A DNA stretch of 64,000 bases from Selaginella tamariscina (lineage: Eukaryota > Streptophyta > Lycopodiopsida > Selaginellales > Selaginellaceae): the NCBI GenBank assembly GCA_003024785.1, contig PUQB01000157.1, positions 424,511 to 488,510 on the forward strand, read 5' to 3'. Each line of letters starts with the position of its first letter. Positions within the stretch are counted from its first letter, which is position 1. Under the pieces are notes generated by a model. The model made no database searches. It worked only from the letters and a program-made list of their open reading frames with translations, and was not told the DNA's origin. Both the position numbers and the translations under genes were made by a program. Shown in pieces: positions 1 to 13,087 of this stretch.

Positions 1-126
1 AAATACGATCAATTTTAAATGTATAAATGTAAATTTTCCTAAGATTTGTAATATATATAATTTAAATAATTAGTAATATTTTTAATAAATAATTAATTAA
101 TAATATGTATTTATTTTAAATTTCAG

Positions 127-668
127 ATGATTGCGGCAGGAATTGCAATAGCGACGATAATCCACGCTGGAGTCCACGTAGCATGCGATTTTCCAAGAAT
201 TATTAATTCCCCAATGATCTTTTTATTTCCACATTAGGCAAACCTTTCCATTATAAAAAACCATCATATTTAGACTTAGTTTTAACTACAGTGGGCATAA
301 CTGGTATTTTAATAAGTATTATTATGAGTTTCACATTTGTTTTAGCAACTCCATGGTTTCGTAGAGCTCGTGTTAAACCCTTTTGGCCCTTACACAGATT
401 AAGTGGGTTTAATGCGTTTTGGTATTCACACCATCTTTTTATTTTTGTATACATTTTATATATTTTTCACTCTATTTTATTTTCTTATCTCATCACTGGT
501 ACCAAAAACGGTAATTATTAATATTTATAATTGTTTATATATATTAATATAAATATTTATATATGTATAGGCTTGGATGTATATTGCGATTCCCGTTACT
601 TTATATGGTTCTGAGCGACTCTTACGTGCTATTCGGGCACGATTATATACAGTCCGTGTTCTTAAGGT

Positions 669-758
<90 letters not shown>

Positions 759-2493
759 CGCACACGCACATTTGCGGTTTTCTAAATTGCAGGCTGCTGT
801 ATATCCTGGAAACGTGTTGGCTTTGTATATACAAAAACCAAGTGGTTTTAAGTATAGAAGCGGCATGTATCTCTTCCTTAAGTGCCCTGCAATTTCACAT
901 TTTCAATGGTAATTGTATATTAATATTACACACACACACATACACACACACACATATATGTTGTATGCAGGCATCCCTTCTCAATAACTTCTGCACCGAG
1001 TGATGATTATCTTAGCATACATATTAGAACTGCAGGGGACTGGACATCAAAAATGAAAAAGATCTTCTCGGAGGTACAATATATATGTGTGTGTGTGTGT
1101 GTGTATACATATATGTGTACACACACATTTGTGTGTGTGTAATTCTATATCTTCTGTACATTCCAATTATACATATAGATGTACACATATATATACTACA
1201 TATACATATACACACACACATACACACATGTATGTAATTTTACACTTGTAGGTTTGCCACAAACCGGAGATTGGCAAGAGTGGTCTACTAAGAGCTGAGT
1301 ATATAGACCGATATTGAATTCCAGTCACAGCCAAGGTAAAGTATTAAACTTTATATATATATATATATACATATAGGTAAAATATATAAAGATATTTAAT
1401 AATGTATATTTTTTGTTTAACATGCATATAATTTTATTTAATATAATAAATCATTTTTAGATTTCCAAAACTGAGAATCGACGGTCCATATGGAGCCCCA
1501 GCACAGGATTATATGAAATATGACGTGCTTCTTTTAGTTGGACTGGGTATTGGAGCTACACCTTTTATCAGTATATTAAAAGACATTCTAAACCACATTA
1601 ACCGTGCGGAAAATACAGTAAGTTTAATACTTATTTTAATTTTAATAATATTCAGTATTTACTTTTAATAATATTAAATGTTTAATTTTAATAATATTTA
1701 AATAATTAATTTAATAATATTTAGAATGGTCAAATGAGAAAGAAATGTCCCAAGAAAGCTTATTTTTACTGGGTGACAAGGGAGCAAGGATCTTTTGATT
1801 GGTTCAAAGGTGTCATGAATGAGATTGCAGAAATGGACCAGAAGGTTGTGTGTGTGTCTGTGTGTGTGTGTGTGTACACATGTATACGTGTATATATACA
1901 TACACATGTGTACAGGGTGTGATTGAGATGCATAACTACCTTACTAGTGTATATGAAGAAGGAGATGCAAGATCAGCTCTTATTACAATGATACAAGCAC
2001 TGAATCTTGCTAAAAATGGAGTTGACATATTATCAGGGACTCGGGTAATTAGTATATATGTGTATATGTATACATACATACATAGAGAGGGGTACACATA
2101 TCTATATGTATACATGTATACTAAACAGTAAATCAATTATTGTGCACACACACACGTGTGTGTGTGTGTGTGTGTGTGTTTATTGTAGTATTGCAGGTTC
2201 GAACACACTTTGCAAGGCCAAACTGGAAAAGTTGTGTTTTCTAAGCTCTCAGGCCTTCACAGACATGCTAACATAGGTAAGTGTTTTAACAATAATAATA
2301 ATAATAATAATAATAATATTTAATAATATAATGTGTAAAATTCATATTAAAATTATTAATAATAATGGGAACTCTAAAATATAGGTGTGTTCTACTGTGG
2401 TGCACCAGCGGTAGCAAAGGAATTGGATGGTTTATCTAGAGAATATACACATGAGAATTCTACAAGCTTTGTTTTACACAAGGAGAATTTTTA
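127..2493 (+). CDS. RBOH: Respiratory burst oxidase homolog (RBOH NADPH oxidase), 3' part
   Basis: Plasma-membrane NADPH oxidase that transfers electrons from NADPH via FAD and haem to make superoxide. Only the C-terminal half is in the window (5' end is outside). Exons read approximately 127-510, 569-666, 792-908, 971-1072, 1251-1310, 1461-1618, 1725-1844, 1915-2044, 2197-2275 and 2383-2493. Seen: [13 protein letters not shown] and [11 protein letters not shown] (transmembrane haem region with paired His), [32 protein letters not shown] (FAD binding), [11 protein letters not shown] and VGLGIGATP (NADPH binding), [14 protein letters not shown] near the C-terminus, ending HKENF. The family's N-terminal EF-hands are not in the window. 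Two frame breaks: near 235 (before GKPFHY) and near 2228 (one extra A in AAAA after ARPNW). Several introns contain CT/CA/TG microsatellites. Family assignment is firm. Confidence 0.95.
671..764. repeat. (CT)n-(CA)n compound microsatellite in RBOH intron
   Basis: About 50 bp of CT repeats pass directly into CA repeats between the exon ending TVRVLK and the exon starting AAVYPGN. Similar TG/CA tracts fill RBOH introns at 1085-1140, 1846-1875 and 2143-2180. Confidence 0.95.
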
Positions 2494-3035
2494 ATTATTT
2501 TTTTAATTTAATTAATATATTTAGTGTAATGTATCATAATTTTAGGTAACCACAACTGCAACAGATTTATCTAATAATGTGATTTAAATTTTTATTAATG
2601 TATATTTTTTTATATTTCTTTTTTCCAATATGACATTATATTAAAAACTACAAAAGAATGCAGCAGTGGATATTTAAAAATTAAAAATTGGAATTCAAAC
2701 TTATGACCTGAAGGCTGGTTGCAGCGTTAGTTTTAGTTTTCTTTCTTTTTTTTTATAATTCTAAATAACTCTACAATATAATTTTAAATATTTGAACAAA
2801 ATCTCAATATACTATTTCAGAAACAACCCTGTATTTGTTATATATTTTACAAGTTAAGATATGTATAACATTCATGCATACATACATGGATATATCAATA
2901 ACGTGTCTTACATATATATCAGATGTACGCTTACGCACACACACACCACACACACAGAGGTTTGTGTAAGTTTACAATTCGTTTAAAATTTAAACCTCCA
3001 GATAATTAACTATCCAGTTTTACACTAATCACTCG

Positions 3036-3676
3036 CTAAACTCCAGCAGGCCTGTCCACGTCATTGTTGGTATAGAATGCAACTTCTGATGGCGAAAGAA
3101 TCCTTATTCCACGTACAGACGTTACAAACTCCCTGCCATTTCAACACATATCAATTATATATATAGCATTTAATACTAATGTGTACGCATACGTGTGTAT
3201 ATAGCTGGTGTATATATATACATGTGTATAACATACAGTACTGTAGATATGGAACCAATAACTAAGCTAACATGTCCAACATCAACATAAAATCTATAAT
3301 TATACAGCACTGTAGATATTAAATACATATAATATATAATAATACACATATTTAGTATAATTAGAGTTAATTAAATTTAATAAAATACTTACTCCCATGG
3401 ATCATCTCCGACGAGCAGTATATCGCCCTCGTGATCGATGAACACTAGTTGCCAGCCTGATTTCTGGTCGAGTTGGCCGTCTAGATTGAACATCCGCGCC
3501 AGTTCCCATCTCAGCTCAGTGTAGTTACTGAACCTTGTCACGTCTACAGCTCGTCCAATCGAACCCAGCTTATATACCTGTTTAACACCTCATTAGCCTT
3601 AATTAAACACCTACACACACCTACACGTACGTCTCGACACATAAATATAATATGTATGTAGCTATCTATCAGATAC

Positions 3677-3711
<35 letters not shown>

Positions 3712-6178
3712 CTACACTAAACAATGTATATAGATAAATACAACAAGACTTTTATGATGTGTGTGTGGTTCCATATCTATAGAGCTGTATATTATACACA
3801 TGTATATGTATGTATATACAAACACGAATATTAAAATCTATACTTATCCAGGTTTAATATATTAAACATATACATATAGCAGAATACTTGTTTAAACACC
3901 CCATTACTACGTATCCATACTGTATGTAGCTATCGAAGAACATATTAGATATATACGCTCTCTCTCTGGACACTAAACAATGTATATATAGATAAATACA
4001 ACAAGATTTTTATGATATATATGAACTATATGTGTGTGTGTATGTATATGTATATATACGTTGTAAATGTGTATTTTTGACTAGTATAGTATATATTATT
4101 ATATAATATAGTATCGTGATATACATACATCATAGATAAATATTGTAGCATGATAAAAGTACGTACATATGCACTATGATCTCTCTCTCTCTCACACACA
4201 CACACTCACACACACATTCATAATACGTTATACATAATAATGAATCATTAGTACAAACAAGACACAATAAAACAGAAAATGCCATACAGGTGTATACATA
4301 TACACATACATATTATTAACATATACGGACACACACACACACACACACACACACGTGTATAGACACATAATACATAGATGAATACACACAGTTAAATACA
4401 TACTTACACAATAGTATCTATGCATATTTATATATAATATATGTTTATACACTTAATAATGAATCATTAGTACAAACAATACATAGAGACAACGAAAACA
4501 GAACGAAATGTCATACATGTGTATACATATACACATACATATTATTAACATATACAAAGAGACACACACACACACACACTCATGTGTATAGACACATAAT
4601 ACATAGATGAATACACATAGTTAAATACATACTTACACAATAGTATATATGCATACACACACACATTATAAATGTCTAAATACATAGTAATGAATCAAAA
4701 GTGCAAACAATACACAGAGACAATGAAAACAGAACGAAATGCCGTACATAATTATTGACATATACGGAGACACACACACAGAGACATACGCAATAGGATA
4801 TATGCATATTAAATATAAAGAATGAATCATTAGTACACACATACATATTACTAACATATACGGACACACACACGCACACGCACACACCTTTGTATACGTC
4901 CTGGTGGGAGGCTGCTTGTTAGTGGTGACAATCCTCTGTGCTAAAGTAGTGGTATCTTCAGGGCTACCATTCTGCATGAAGTAGAAGAAGAAGCAGCTGC
5001 TGCATTATGAACACTCGTCACAGAGCTCCCCGCGATCTCCGAAGAACAATGTGAATTATTATTAATATGATGATTATTATTATGATGATTATTCTGCCCC
5101 TTTAATGAATTCATATTGCTGTTGTAACCATTGATCTGCTTGTTCCTTGGCATGTTCAAGTTGCTGCTGTTGAACATTGGCTCGGGGTGGGAATGTATGG
5201 GAATCGCTGGGAGTGGATCGGGAAACTCTGGGAACGAGGGGGGAATCACGTCTGGGAAAGGTGGGAGAGCGTCCTTCGTTGGGATCGTTGTAAACCATGA
5301 ACATGGATCTCTTAATAACCCCGGTGCTTGTGGTAATATGTAGTTTTGTAAACCTGCTGAGTTTACCATTGAACCTCCTGAGTTATGCAGACCTGCTGAG
5401 TTCACCATCGAACCGCCTGGGTTTACCATCGAGTTCTGTAAACCACCTGGGTTTACCATCGAGTTCTGCAAACCCTGGGTTTACCATCGAGTTCTGCAAA
5501 CCACCTGAGTTTACCATCCCATTCTGCAAACCACCTGAGTTTACCATCCCATTCTGCAAACCACCTGAGTTTACCATCGAGTTCTGCAAACCACCTGAGT
5601 TTACCATCGAGTTCTGCAAACCGCCTGTGTTTACCATCCCATTCTGCAAACCACCTGAGTTTACCATCGTATTCTGCAAACCACCTGAGTTTACCATCGA
5701 GTTATGCAAACCCATCGAATTCACAATGGGTTTTGCAAACCGGAGTTTACCAAATGGTGATGGTGAATATGGGAAGACCTTGCTGTACATGTCCATGCTA
5801 CGTATACCAGGTGACGGTGGTAAACTATTACTAAGGGTAAAGGGAATAGTATTACTTAAGGGTGTAATGGTAAATGGTCTAGCATTTGTAACTATTTAGC
5901 AGAAGATGAAGGAATGTACCACGTATTTCCTGTAGTGCAGCAGCCGCCATTACCCTTTGCTGGAAGTTGAGATTATTAGTACCATTATTACTGGCTTGAA
6001 CAGGATTTGATGAAGGATTAGACGTCTTAATCCACTGCTCATAAGCTTGATTAGTCGCATTAGATGTACTAATCATGTTGTTCTCGCTATACGAATTCCT
6101 CGATGTTTTCGACGGCTTTTCTTCGTGTTCTTCTATGAAATCTTCCTTGGCCCGCTTGTTGCCTGCGTAAGTAGCCAT
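3036..6178 (-). CDS. Auxin response factor, ARF6/8-like (class A), middle region and PB1 domain
   Basis: Nuclear transcription factor of auxin signalling. The C-terminal PB1 (Aux/IAA-type) domain is clear: exon about 4977-4893 (PPTRTYTKV), exon about 3582-3396 ([18 protein letters not shown], then LVGDDPWE) and exon about 3135-3036 ([13 protein letters not shown], stop). It carries the PB1 lysine and the acidic OPCA motif. Upstream is an activator-type middle region with [10 protein letters not shown], the signature seen before the Q-rich region of ARF6/8, then about ten decapeptide repeats (consensus [10 protein letters not shown], 5395-5730), a proline-rich stretch and Asn/His-rich runs. 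The exon starting at 6178 ([13 protein letters not shown]) follows a good acceptor. No B3 DNA-binding domain was found; two short open exons at 6310-6700 are not recognised. Frame breaks near 5467 (2 nt missing inside the repeats) and near 4980. Confidence 0.85.
4228..4870. repeat. Tandem duplication of about 230 bp in the ARF intron
   Basis: A unit beginning AATGAATCATTAGTACAAAC and running through CATACATATTATTAACATAT and an ACAC tract is present at 4239-4457, again at 4458-4685 and partly at 4690-4870. It lies in the long intron between the PPTRTYTKV and [10 protein letters not shown] exons. Confidence 0.8.
5395..5730 (-). repeat. 30-bp coding tandem repeat (decapeptide [10 protein letters not shown]) in ARF
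   Basis: About ten 30-bp units on the minus strand encode L-Q-N-(S/G/T)-M-V-N-(S/P/T)-G-G. A 2-nt deletion near 5467 breaks the frame inside the array. Beyond it two imperfect units (SMVNSAG) remain. Confidence 0.92.
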
Positions 6179-6309
6179 TCTAAGGGCGAAAAGGGCAATA
6201 AGAAACTGAGAAAATCTACATAAATTGTATCTGAAAGTCAAATATTAACAAAAAAAGGGCGGAAAGGGCGAGGGAAAAGGGTAAAAGGGCGAGAAATGAG
6301 AAACTGACT

Positions 6310-6705
6310 ACAACCCAAGAGACCCAATGGCTTGTTTTGTAGATCTGTGGAGAAAAATTGAGAAAACAAAAGAAAAACGAAAAAACACACCCTTTTTCGA
6401 ATAACCTTAATGTAACGTACTCAGTGACAGGCACGAGATCCGGAGAGTCCCATAGAATTCCATAGAATCCCCACTTGTTGTTCATCCTTGACATTCATTG
6501 CCCTTTTCTCCCCCTTTTCTGTTGGTATATATCACTAACAGACCATCTTACTGTAAAAAAGGGAAAAAGAATGCACAATCCTCAGAACCAGATGAAGAAG
6601 ATTTACACTGCCTTATATATATATATATATATATATAATGATGGTACTTACTTGGAAGCTTTGGCATTTTCAGTGCCAAAAAACTTGTGTTTCTGAGACA
6701 TGGAA
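6310..6705 (-). other. Possible upstream exons of the ARF gene (unrecognised)
   Basis: Minus-strand open stretches MSQKHKFFGTENAKASK (about 6701-6651, followed by a GTAAGT donor) and NNKWGFYGILWDSP (about 6484-6424, followed by GTACGT) look spliced. NKW....WD is faintly like the end of the ARF DNA-binding region, but the match is too short to claim. They may be non-ARF or 5' UTR exons. Confidence 0.25.
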
Positions 6706-6719
6706 GGTATACAAACCCG

Positions 6720-8790
6720 ACCAGAAAACCACACCTCTCTGATATCTGTCACACTTTGCTAGTACTACAGAGGAATATATATATATATATTTGTTAATAA
6801 ATGAAAACACACTTTTACTAATTACAAATTAATGAAGAGTTAATGTTTTTCAATTAGTTAAAACAAATGATTGATTAAAGAAAGAATCTATCATGTTTGG
6901 GTTTTACTTGTATCATTGGCTATGCATTCAGGTTACAAGATTAAACTATCTACATTAGTTTATGTAGATAGATATAATTTCATTGTTTTTTGGGTGTTGT
7001 TTTTTTAGCATTTCCCATTTGTGGGCATCTGTGTGTAGCAAATATTATATTTGTTAAATATATATTTTTATTTATTAAAACATTGCCTTTCTCTGTTTCA
7101 ACAAGAAGATGCCAATCTGCCAGCCTTGCTTCATTTGACCCTCTTAATCCCATTTAATTAACAATTAATTAGGTGTATATATATTTTAATCAATAGTGGA
7201 AGCAGATGTATGTAATTAGATATTGTTAATAATTAGTATTAATTATATTAAAGTGGTAGAAAACAGGAGAGTACTTTAAACTATTATGCACACACTTCTG
7301 CAGTCACCTGCATTCTGGTTTTCTAGCACTGTGTAGATTTTAATTGTACATGTGTGAATATTTCCATTTTATTTTTTATTAAAATTAATCATAAAAATAA
7401 AAACATATAATTAGTGCAATTTCAACCTCAAAATGATTAAATAAATTGTAATTCAAACTATGTAAAGTTATATTTATAAGCTTTTTACATTTTTATTAAG
7501 TTTAATATATCTGAAACAATTGACTGTCTGTCTGGCTGCTGTCTGCTCTTTTCTGTTTTCCTACCATGGGTGGAAAATGTGACCCTTACTTTTAAAGAGT
7601 TTTTTATTATTAAATAAATAAAAATTTAATTTTTTAATATTTAAAATACAGTTAATTGATGTTTAAGTTAAACCAGATTAACTAAGATTTAAGCTAAGTT
7701 TGAATATGACTTGTGTGTAGTGATTAAGCTAACACACATACACATTGTTATATATTACTTTACTAATTATTAATAATAGATTAGTTAACTAATTAGCCAC
7801 ATTATTATATAGCTAACTATTACTGATTAAATATTTTAGTTACTTGCAATCACTGTCTGTGAAGTATAAAGTGAGTGAGAAATATCAACATGCAACGGAA
7901 CAAGATGGAGACTTTCAGGAATAAAATTAATTAAAAATTTTTGAAAAAATAAAAAATAACCAAAATTAAAAGGAATATCCTACCATGCTTTGTAGTATAT
8001 TCTCATTTAAACTATATAAATGATATAATTATATATAATAATATTTAAACTATATATATGAGGGGTAAGTGAGATGTGTTGCTTGCTCAACCTCCTCTCA
8101 TGGCTTGTGCATTCAATAGCACATGGATATTTATTTAAGTATAAATTTAAAAGAGTATATTCCTTAGAGAATGAGTATATTCAATTTAAATAATCAGGTT
8201 TAGTCAAAGTAAATTAAATTTGCAAATGCCAAGGAGAATATTAAATTTGCTGCACACCCAATGTGTTAGCACGCTTGGTTTGCTTTCCAATGTATATGTA
8301 TATATATATAGTTTTATGATACTATTCATTACAACTAGTTATTAAATAATCAAGTTAATATACATAATAGTATACTTAATATAATACATCTCACCTATGT
8401 ACATAATAGGTGCATATATAATATAAGTCTTATAGGGCAGGCGGTCAAATACCTACATAGCTATTAAATGGTTGCCAGGCAGGCAAATCTCCACGTCATT
8501 GCTGACGCGTAAATATACTAACATCAACATAATAAATGTAGAAATTCATAAATTAGGAACTTTCAACTATAACTATTATGAGAAGGACTACCTCAATGTG
8601 GTAAATTCAATCCATAATAATTTGAAAGGAACTGCAAAAAGGAAGTATATACACATTACATACACCCCACACATAGATGTGTGTGGATACATACAAATAT
8701 ATCATGTCATATACACATACACATACATACATGTCATACATCATACAAACATACTGCATGCCCATACATACATAAATACGTAAAAATACC
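6720..8790. other. AT-rich intergenic region, no supported gene
   Basis: About 2 kb of AT-rich sequence between the ARF and bL19 genes. An open frame at 8472-8783 has low-complexity composition and no recognisable domain, so I do not call it. Confidence 0.6.
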
Positions 8791-8796
8791 TTGGAA

Positions 8797-11700
8797 TTAT
8801 GACCTCTTTGAATCTGAAGCAGGAGGTAAGTTAAACCCTTGAGGCTGTTTAGCCTTCTTCTTAACCTTAATCGACTTAAGCTTATGGTCTCCGTCTCTTA
8901 AGTAATATAGTTTGGCTCTTCGTACTTTTTTCCTGTCCAGTATTTCGAACTCCTTTATAAGTGGTGAATATCTGTAACCACACCCAATGTGTATATACAT
9001 ATATCAATTATGTATGTATATCAATATCGAGAGAGAGAGATTTCACGTGTTTCAAGCAAAAAACATGCTATTTTCACATAATAAAGCGTAGTGTTGTCCC
9101 CACAATATCGAATACATATATTATTGCTACATGCAGACGTGTATGCTTGCGTAGAGAGAGAGAGCGAGAGTCTGCCTATCTATCTATACATGTTTTATAT
9201 ACATATAGGTGTGTACGTACGAAAGTATGTATCTAAATACATAAGAATGCATGTTTGACTGTGAAGCTTATCTAGTTTAGTGGAAGGCACAAATCCACTC
9301 ATGTAAAGATATGCATATGACGTCACTACACATAGACATACGTGACAGTGTAGTATGTGTGTGTGTGTGTGACCCTGTGAATATATATTAAAGGCTTACA
9401 AGGGTAGAACATTCTCAACGTAGGCTCCACCAATTTGTCGTCTGATTCTGAATGTCGTGTGAATACCATTGTTTCGCATGGCTATTATTATTCCCTTGTA
9501 CTCTTGGATCCTTCTCTTATTTTCCGGGATTTCCTATATAAATCCATATATCATGTAAGAAGATAAGAAGAAACCATGTAATATACTAGCACACCATAGC
9601 GATACACTCACAAACGTACGAGAGAGAGAGAGAGAGGGAGGGAGGGAGAGAGGGAGAGGGAGGGAGAGGGGAGGGAGAGGGGAGGGGGAGAGGGGGAGGG
9701 GAGAGGGGAGGGGGAGAGGGAGAGAAGAGGGAGAGGACAAGAAGTATATGTTATGTATTGAAATTTCAAAAGGTTTGGAATCTAAAATGGCGGTTGTCTT
9801 CTTGTGTTAATTATACACATATATATATTTATTAAATTATATGTATAGAGAGATATATGTTATTGGATTCTAAAAGCTTTTAGAATCTAGAATGATGGTT
9901 GTCTTCTTCTCATCTTCTAAGGAGATACTATATTATATTTCTCCACACACACATGCACAACACACGCACGTATATGCATGTACATATATATAAGATGTAT
10001 GCATGTACATATGTATAAAGTGAGACGGGCGGCGGGGAAGAATGATGTTGTCTTCTTTTTTATTTCAAGATATTGTGTTATAGATAATACATATGTATAT
10101 GTATATGTAAGCCCGTATACTACACGTGTATATGTATGGCAAAGATAAACACTAGCATACATTAACCAAACCCACGCAAAGAGAGAGAGTGTGTGTGTCC
10201 CAAGAAAGGCCAAATAATATATACTACTAGACATTGGAATTCTAAAAGCATTAAGGAATCTAAATGATGGTTATCTTCTTCTTATCCCGTGAGAAGATAA
10301 TATGTGACACGTATATGTATGTATATATGTATAGTACGAATATGAGCGTGTGTAAAGACAGCATACCACTTTAAGCCGCACTATATAACCTGGCTTTAGC
10401 TCGGGAATCTCACGTTCCTTCCGACTTCAGCAACAGCCTCTTTATTCAATATCGCCATATAATGGGACCTTATAGATATAATATTCCAATACAATATAAG
10501 CAAAACAAAGTATATATGGTATACACACATAGTTTTTAAAATTTTTATGTTGTTGTAATCTTTAAGTCTTCTTTAGTAACTAATTAGAACCACCGTATCA
10601 AATGAGTGAATGGTATTAGATACGAAAAGAATGGCACGTTAGGTGTATGTATGCGTGTAACTATATACGAAGAGTAAATTACCATTGAAAGAATTAGCGA
10701 TAATATGCATACCTTGTATATAAATATAGTATTTGAAATATATGATATATATTAATTGTATACGAACCTCCATGATAAAAGCAGCAGTTTTCCCAAGCTT
10801 TTTAGTTTTAACATAAGGTGGTGGAGTTATAGAGATTGTCGTAACATCAGCTGCAGGTGGCTCTTCACCAGGAGGTGCATTCTTAGCAGCTGCATCCCTA
10901 AACAGCTTCTCTGCCGCCATCTTAAACTTCCACCTGTAAATAAACAAGTATATAATAAACATACTTATAAATGTGTGTTTGTGTGTACGTGTAAGGGGTA
11001 TTGAATAATTACCTCGATGAAACAGTCGTAAAATTGGTCGTTGTGGTCCAAACTTCTTTGGTGGAATATAATGCTCGCTTCGCTCGCCCCCTGAAAGAAC
11101 ATAAATCTACATATACATATACACATGTATATATAGATACAGTTTGTTTTGTTTTCTTGAGTCTGTGTGTGCGGGCGCGTACCAGCAGCTTGGTTGAGAC
11201 CGTCTGTCTGGTTCGTATAAGTTGGTGGAGCACTGTGGTAATCTCTGATTGCAGTCGACTCCTTAAGAAACAAGCACAGGTTAATATCCATGTTAAATAT
11301 TAAACACTTGGTCTCTCCATTAAAAACTTAAAAATAAACTCTCAGTTGATATATATAAAAACTTTCCAGTTTCTGTATATATGTGTGTATAAACCCTGTA
11401 CATATTATATCAGAAAATACAACCTGGTCTTCATATGGCTTAACTTTATGTACGTGTGTATGTGTATCCAAGACCGTAGACAAAGGACATTATAACTTAT
11501 ATATACATATAAAGAAAACTAACCAATTTTATGTGTCTGTACACCTTGTATAGCAATCTGGAAGTTTAATATGTAAAACTATATTATGCTGTGTGTGTGT
11601 GTGTACCAATGTGTGTATTATGTTCACATATATATATACATGAGAAAATCTCTATATTTTGATTCATACCGACAAAATCATGATTACTCTGTGAAAATGA

Positions 11701-11801
11701 TTAAAAATGCAGCGATTGTAGAGAGAGATGGAGAGATACCTGTCCGATCCATGAGCGCCCGAGCTTTGACAACAGTCTCCTTTGTGCGAGAAACGCCATA
11801 G
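8797..11801 (-). CDS. Organellar (mitochondrial-type) ribosomal protein bL19
   Basis: Nuclear gene for bL19 of the organellar large ribosomal subunit. Exon 1 (11801-11740) encodes [20 protein letters not shown], an Arg-rich amphipathic start typical of a mitochondrial presequence. Exons near 11265-11182 and 11092-11013 continue the N-terminus; the exon near 10934-10771 has [20 protein letters not shown]. The conserved domain follows: [10 protein letters not shown] and [17 protein letters not shown] (about 10466-10373), [20 protein letters not shown] and [12 protein letters not shown] (9533-9402), then [20 protein letters not shown] and [11 protein letters not shown] (8974-8797). These are the bL19 signature blocks, with a short Lys-rich tail. 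Frame breaks: between AEVG and KEREIP (one base near 10415) and a phase mismatch at two splice junctions, so the N-terminal reading frame is tentative. Confidence 0.88.
9622..9737. repeat. Polypurine (GA/GGGGA) tract
   Basis: About 115 bp of almost pure G and A, starting as (GA)n and turning into GGGAGAGG-type units, inside a bL19 intron. Such mirror-like polypurine DNA can form triplex or G-rich structures. Confidence 0.85.
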
Positions 11802-11941
11802 CCTGAGCTTCAGAAGCCCTAAGGGAATATGCGGCCGAATATTCTAAACTAATAAATATAAACACCGTTTTTAGTTAATTAACTATTTTATTAGACTAAT
11901 TAATGAAAACAAAAGTAATTAATGAAAATTAAACTAAGTAC

Positions 11942-13056
11942 TTAAAGTAACTGCGGAACACCTTGCGTAAGTGCAGCTCGAGCAATAAGCTTGTTCATCG
12001 TGTCCGTCGGATGGAAGCTGTCCCAAAACACATACTTTGTTGCATCTGGACAAGCCCTATCTTCGGATTACATAATATAGCCACTTCAAGCCTCCCCGTC
12101 CCACAGCACCCCGTTAATGTCTTCTCAAATCCTATTAATTAATTCGTTTAAATTAAGATTTATAAATATAGGAAAATTATCAAACTGACCCTCTAATTTT
12201 ATATAATTATCAAATCTAGTTTTATATAATTATCAGACTAACCATTTAATCTTATATAATTATCAAATTGACCCTTTGATTTTATATAATTATCAAACTA
12301 ACCTTTTAATTATCAAATTGACTCTCTAACTCTCTACTTTAATTGTATTTGACTCAAGGCTAATTTAATAATTATATAAAATAAAGGGTCAATTTCATAA
12401 TTACCATATTTTGAAGGCTGGCTGAAGACGTCACTGAAGAGGGGATACACGTCAAGGTAGGCAAGCTTGAGATCGGACAAGGTTCCTCGCAGGGATCGAA
12501 CCGTGGAATTCAGAGCCCGGTTAAACAACAAAGCATCCTCGTTCTCAAACTCTATACACTTCAAAACACCCTGTCCGTACAGCGTCCTTGTGACGGTACG
12601 CACCCAGCGCGTAAGGCCCCACCACTGCTATCCTACGTGCACCCAGTCCGTACAGCTTCTGAAATATTAATTATTATTGTTATATTAAATGAATTTGTCG
12701 TTAATAATAATTAATATCTACCTGGACAAACTCTGAGAAAGAATCCATGAGAACCCACGATATGTATCCTTGTCAAACTCCTTCTGGGTGATAGGGTTTA
12801 TGTAGTAATTGTTAACATAATCATTGCTTCCTGTACTGAGTGCAAAGAGCGCCTGAAAAAAGAATACACACATTACACACACATACATACGTGTTTGTGT
12901 GTATGTGTGTATATATGCTGAAGAATATACCTGAGAAATGACGCTACTTGCATTTTGCTCCCCACTGTACCCTCGAGCCTCTCCTTGTATTCTTTAAACC
13001 ACTCGACTTGTGTTTCCAGTGGAGGTACGTTCTGTTCACAAACATACTGACTCGTA

Positions 13057-13087
<31 letters not shown>

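Noticed and set aside
127..2493. Calling RBOH a pseudogene because of in-frame stops
   Set aside because: Only two single-base shifts, one in a homopolymer, with all functional motifs intact and the same kind of errors in every neighbouring gene.
5297..5899. 200-aa plus-strand ORF with FCKPPEFTI repeats
   Set aside because: Antisense shadow of the ARF decapeptide repeat.
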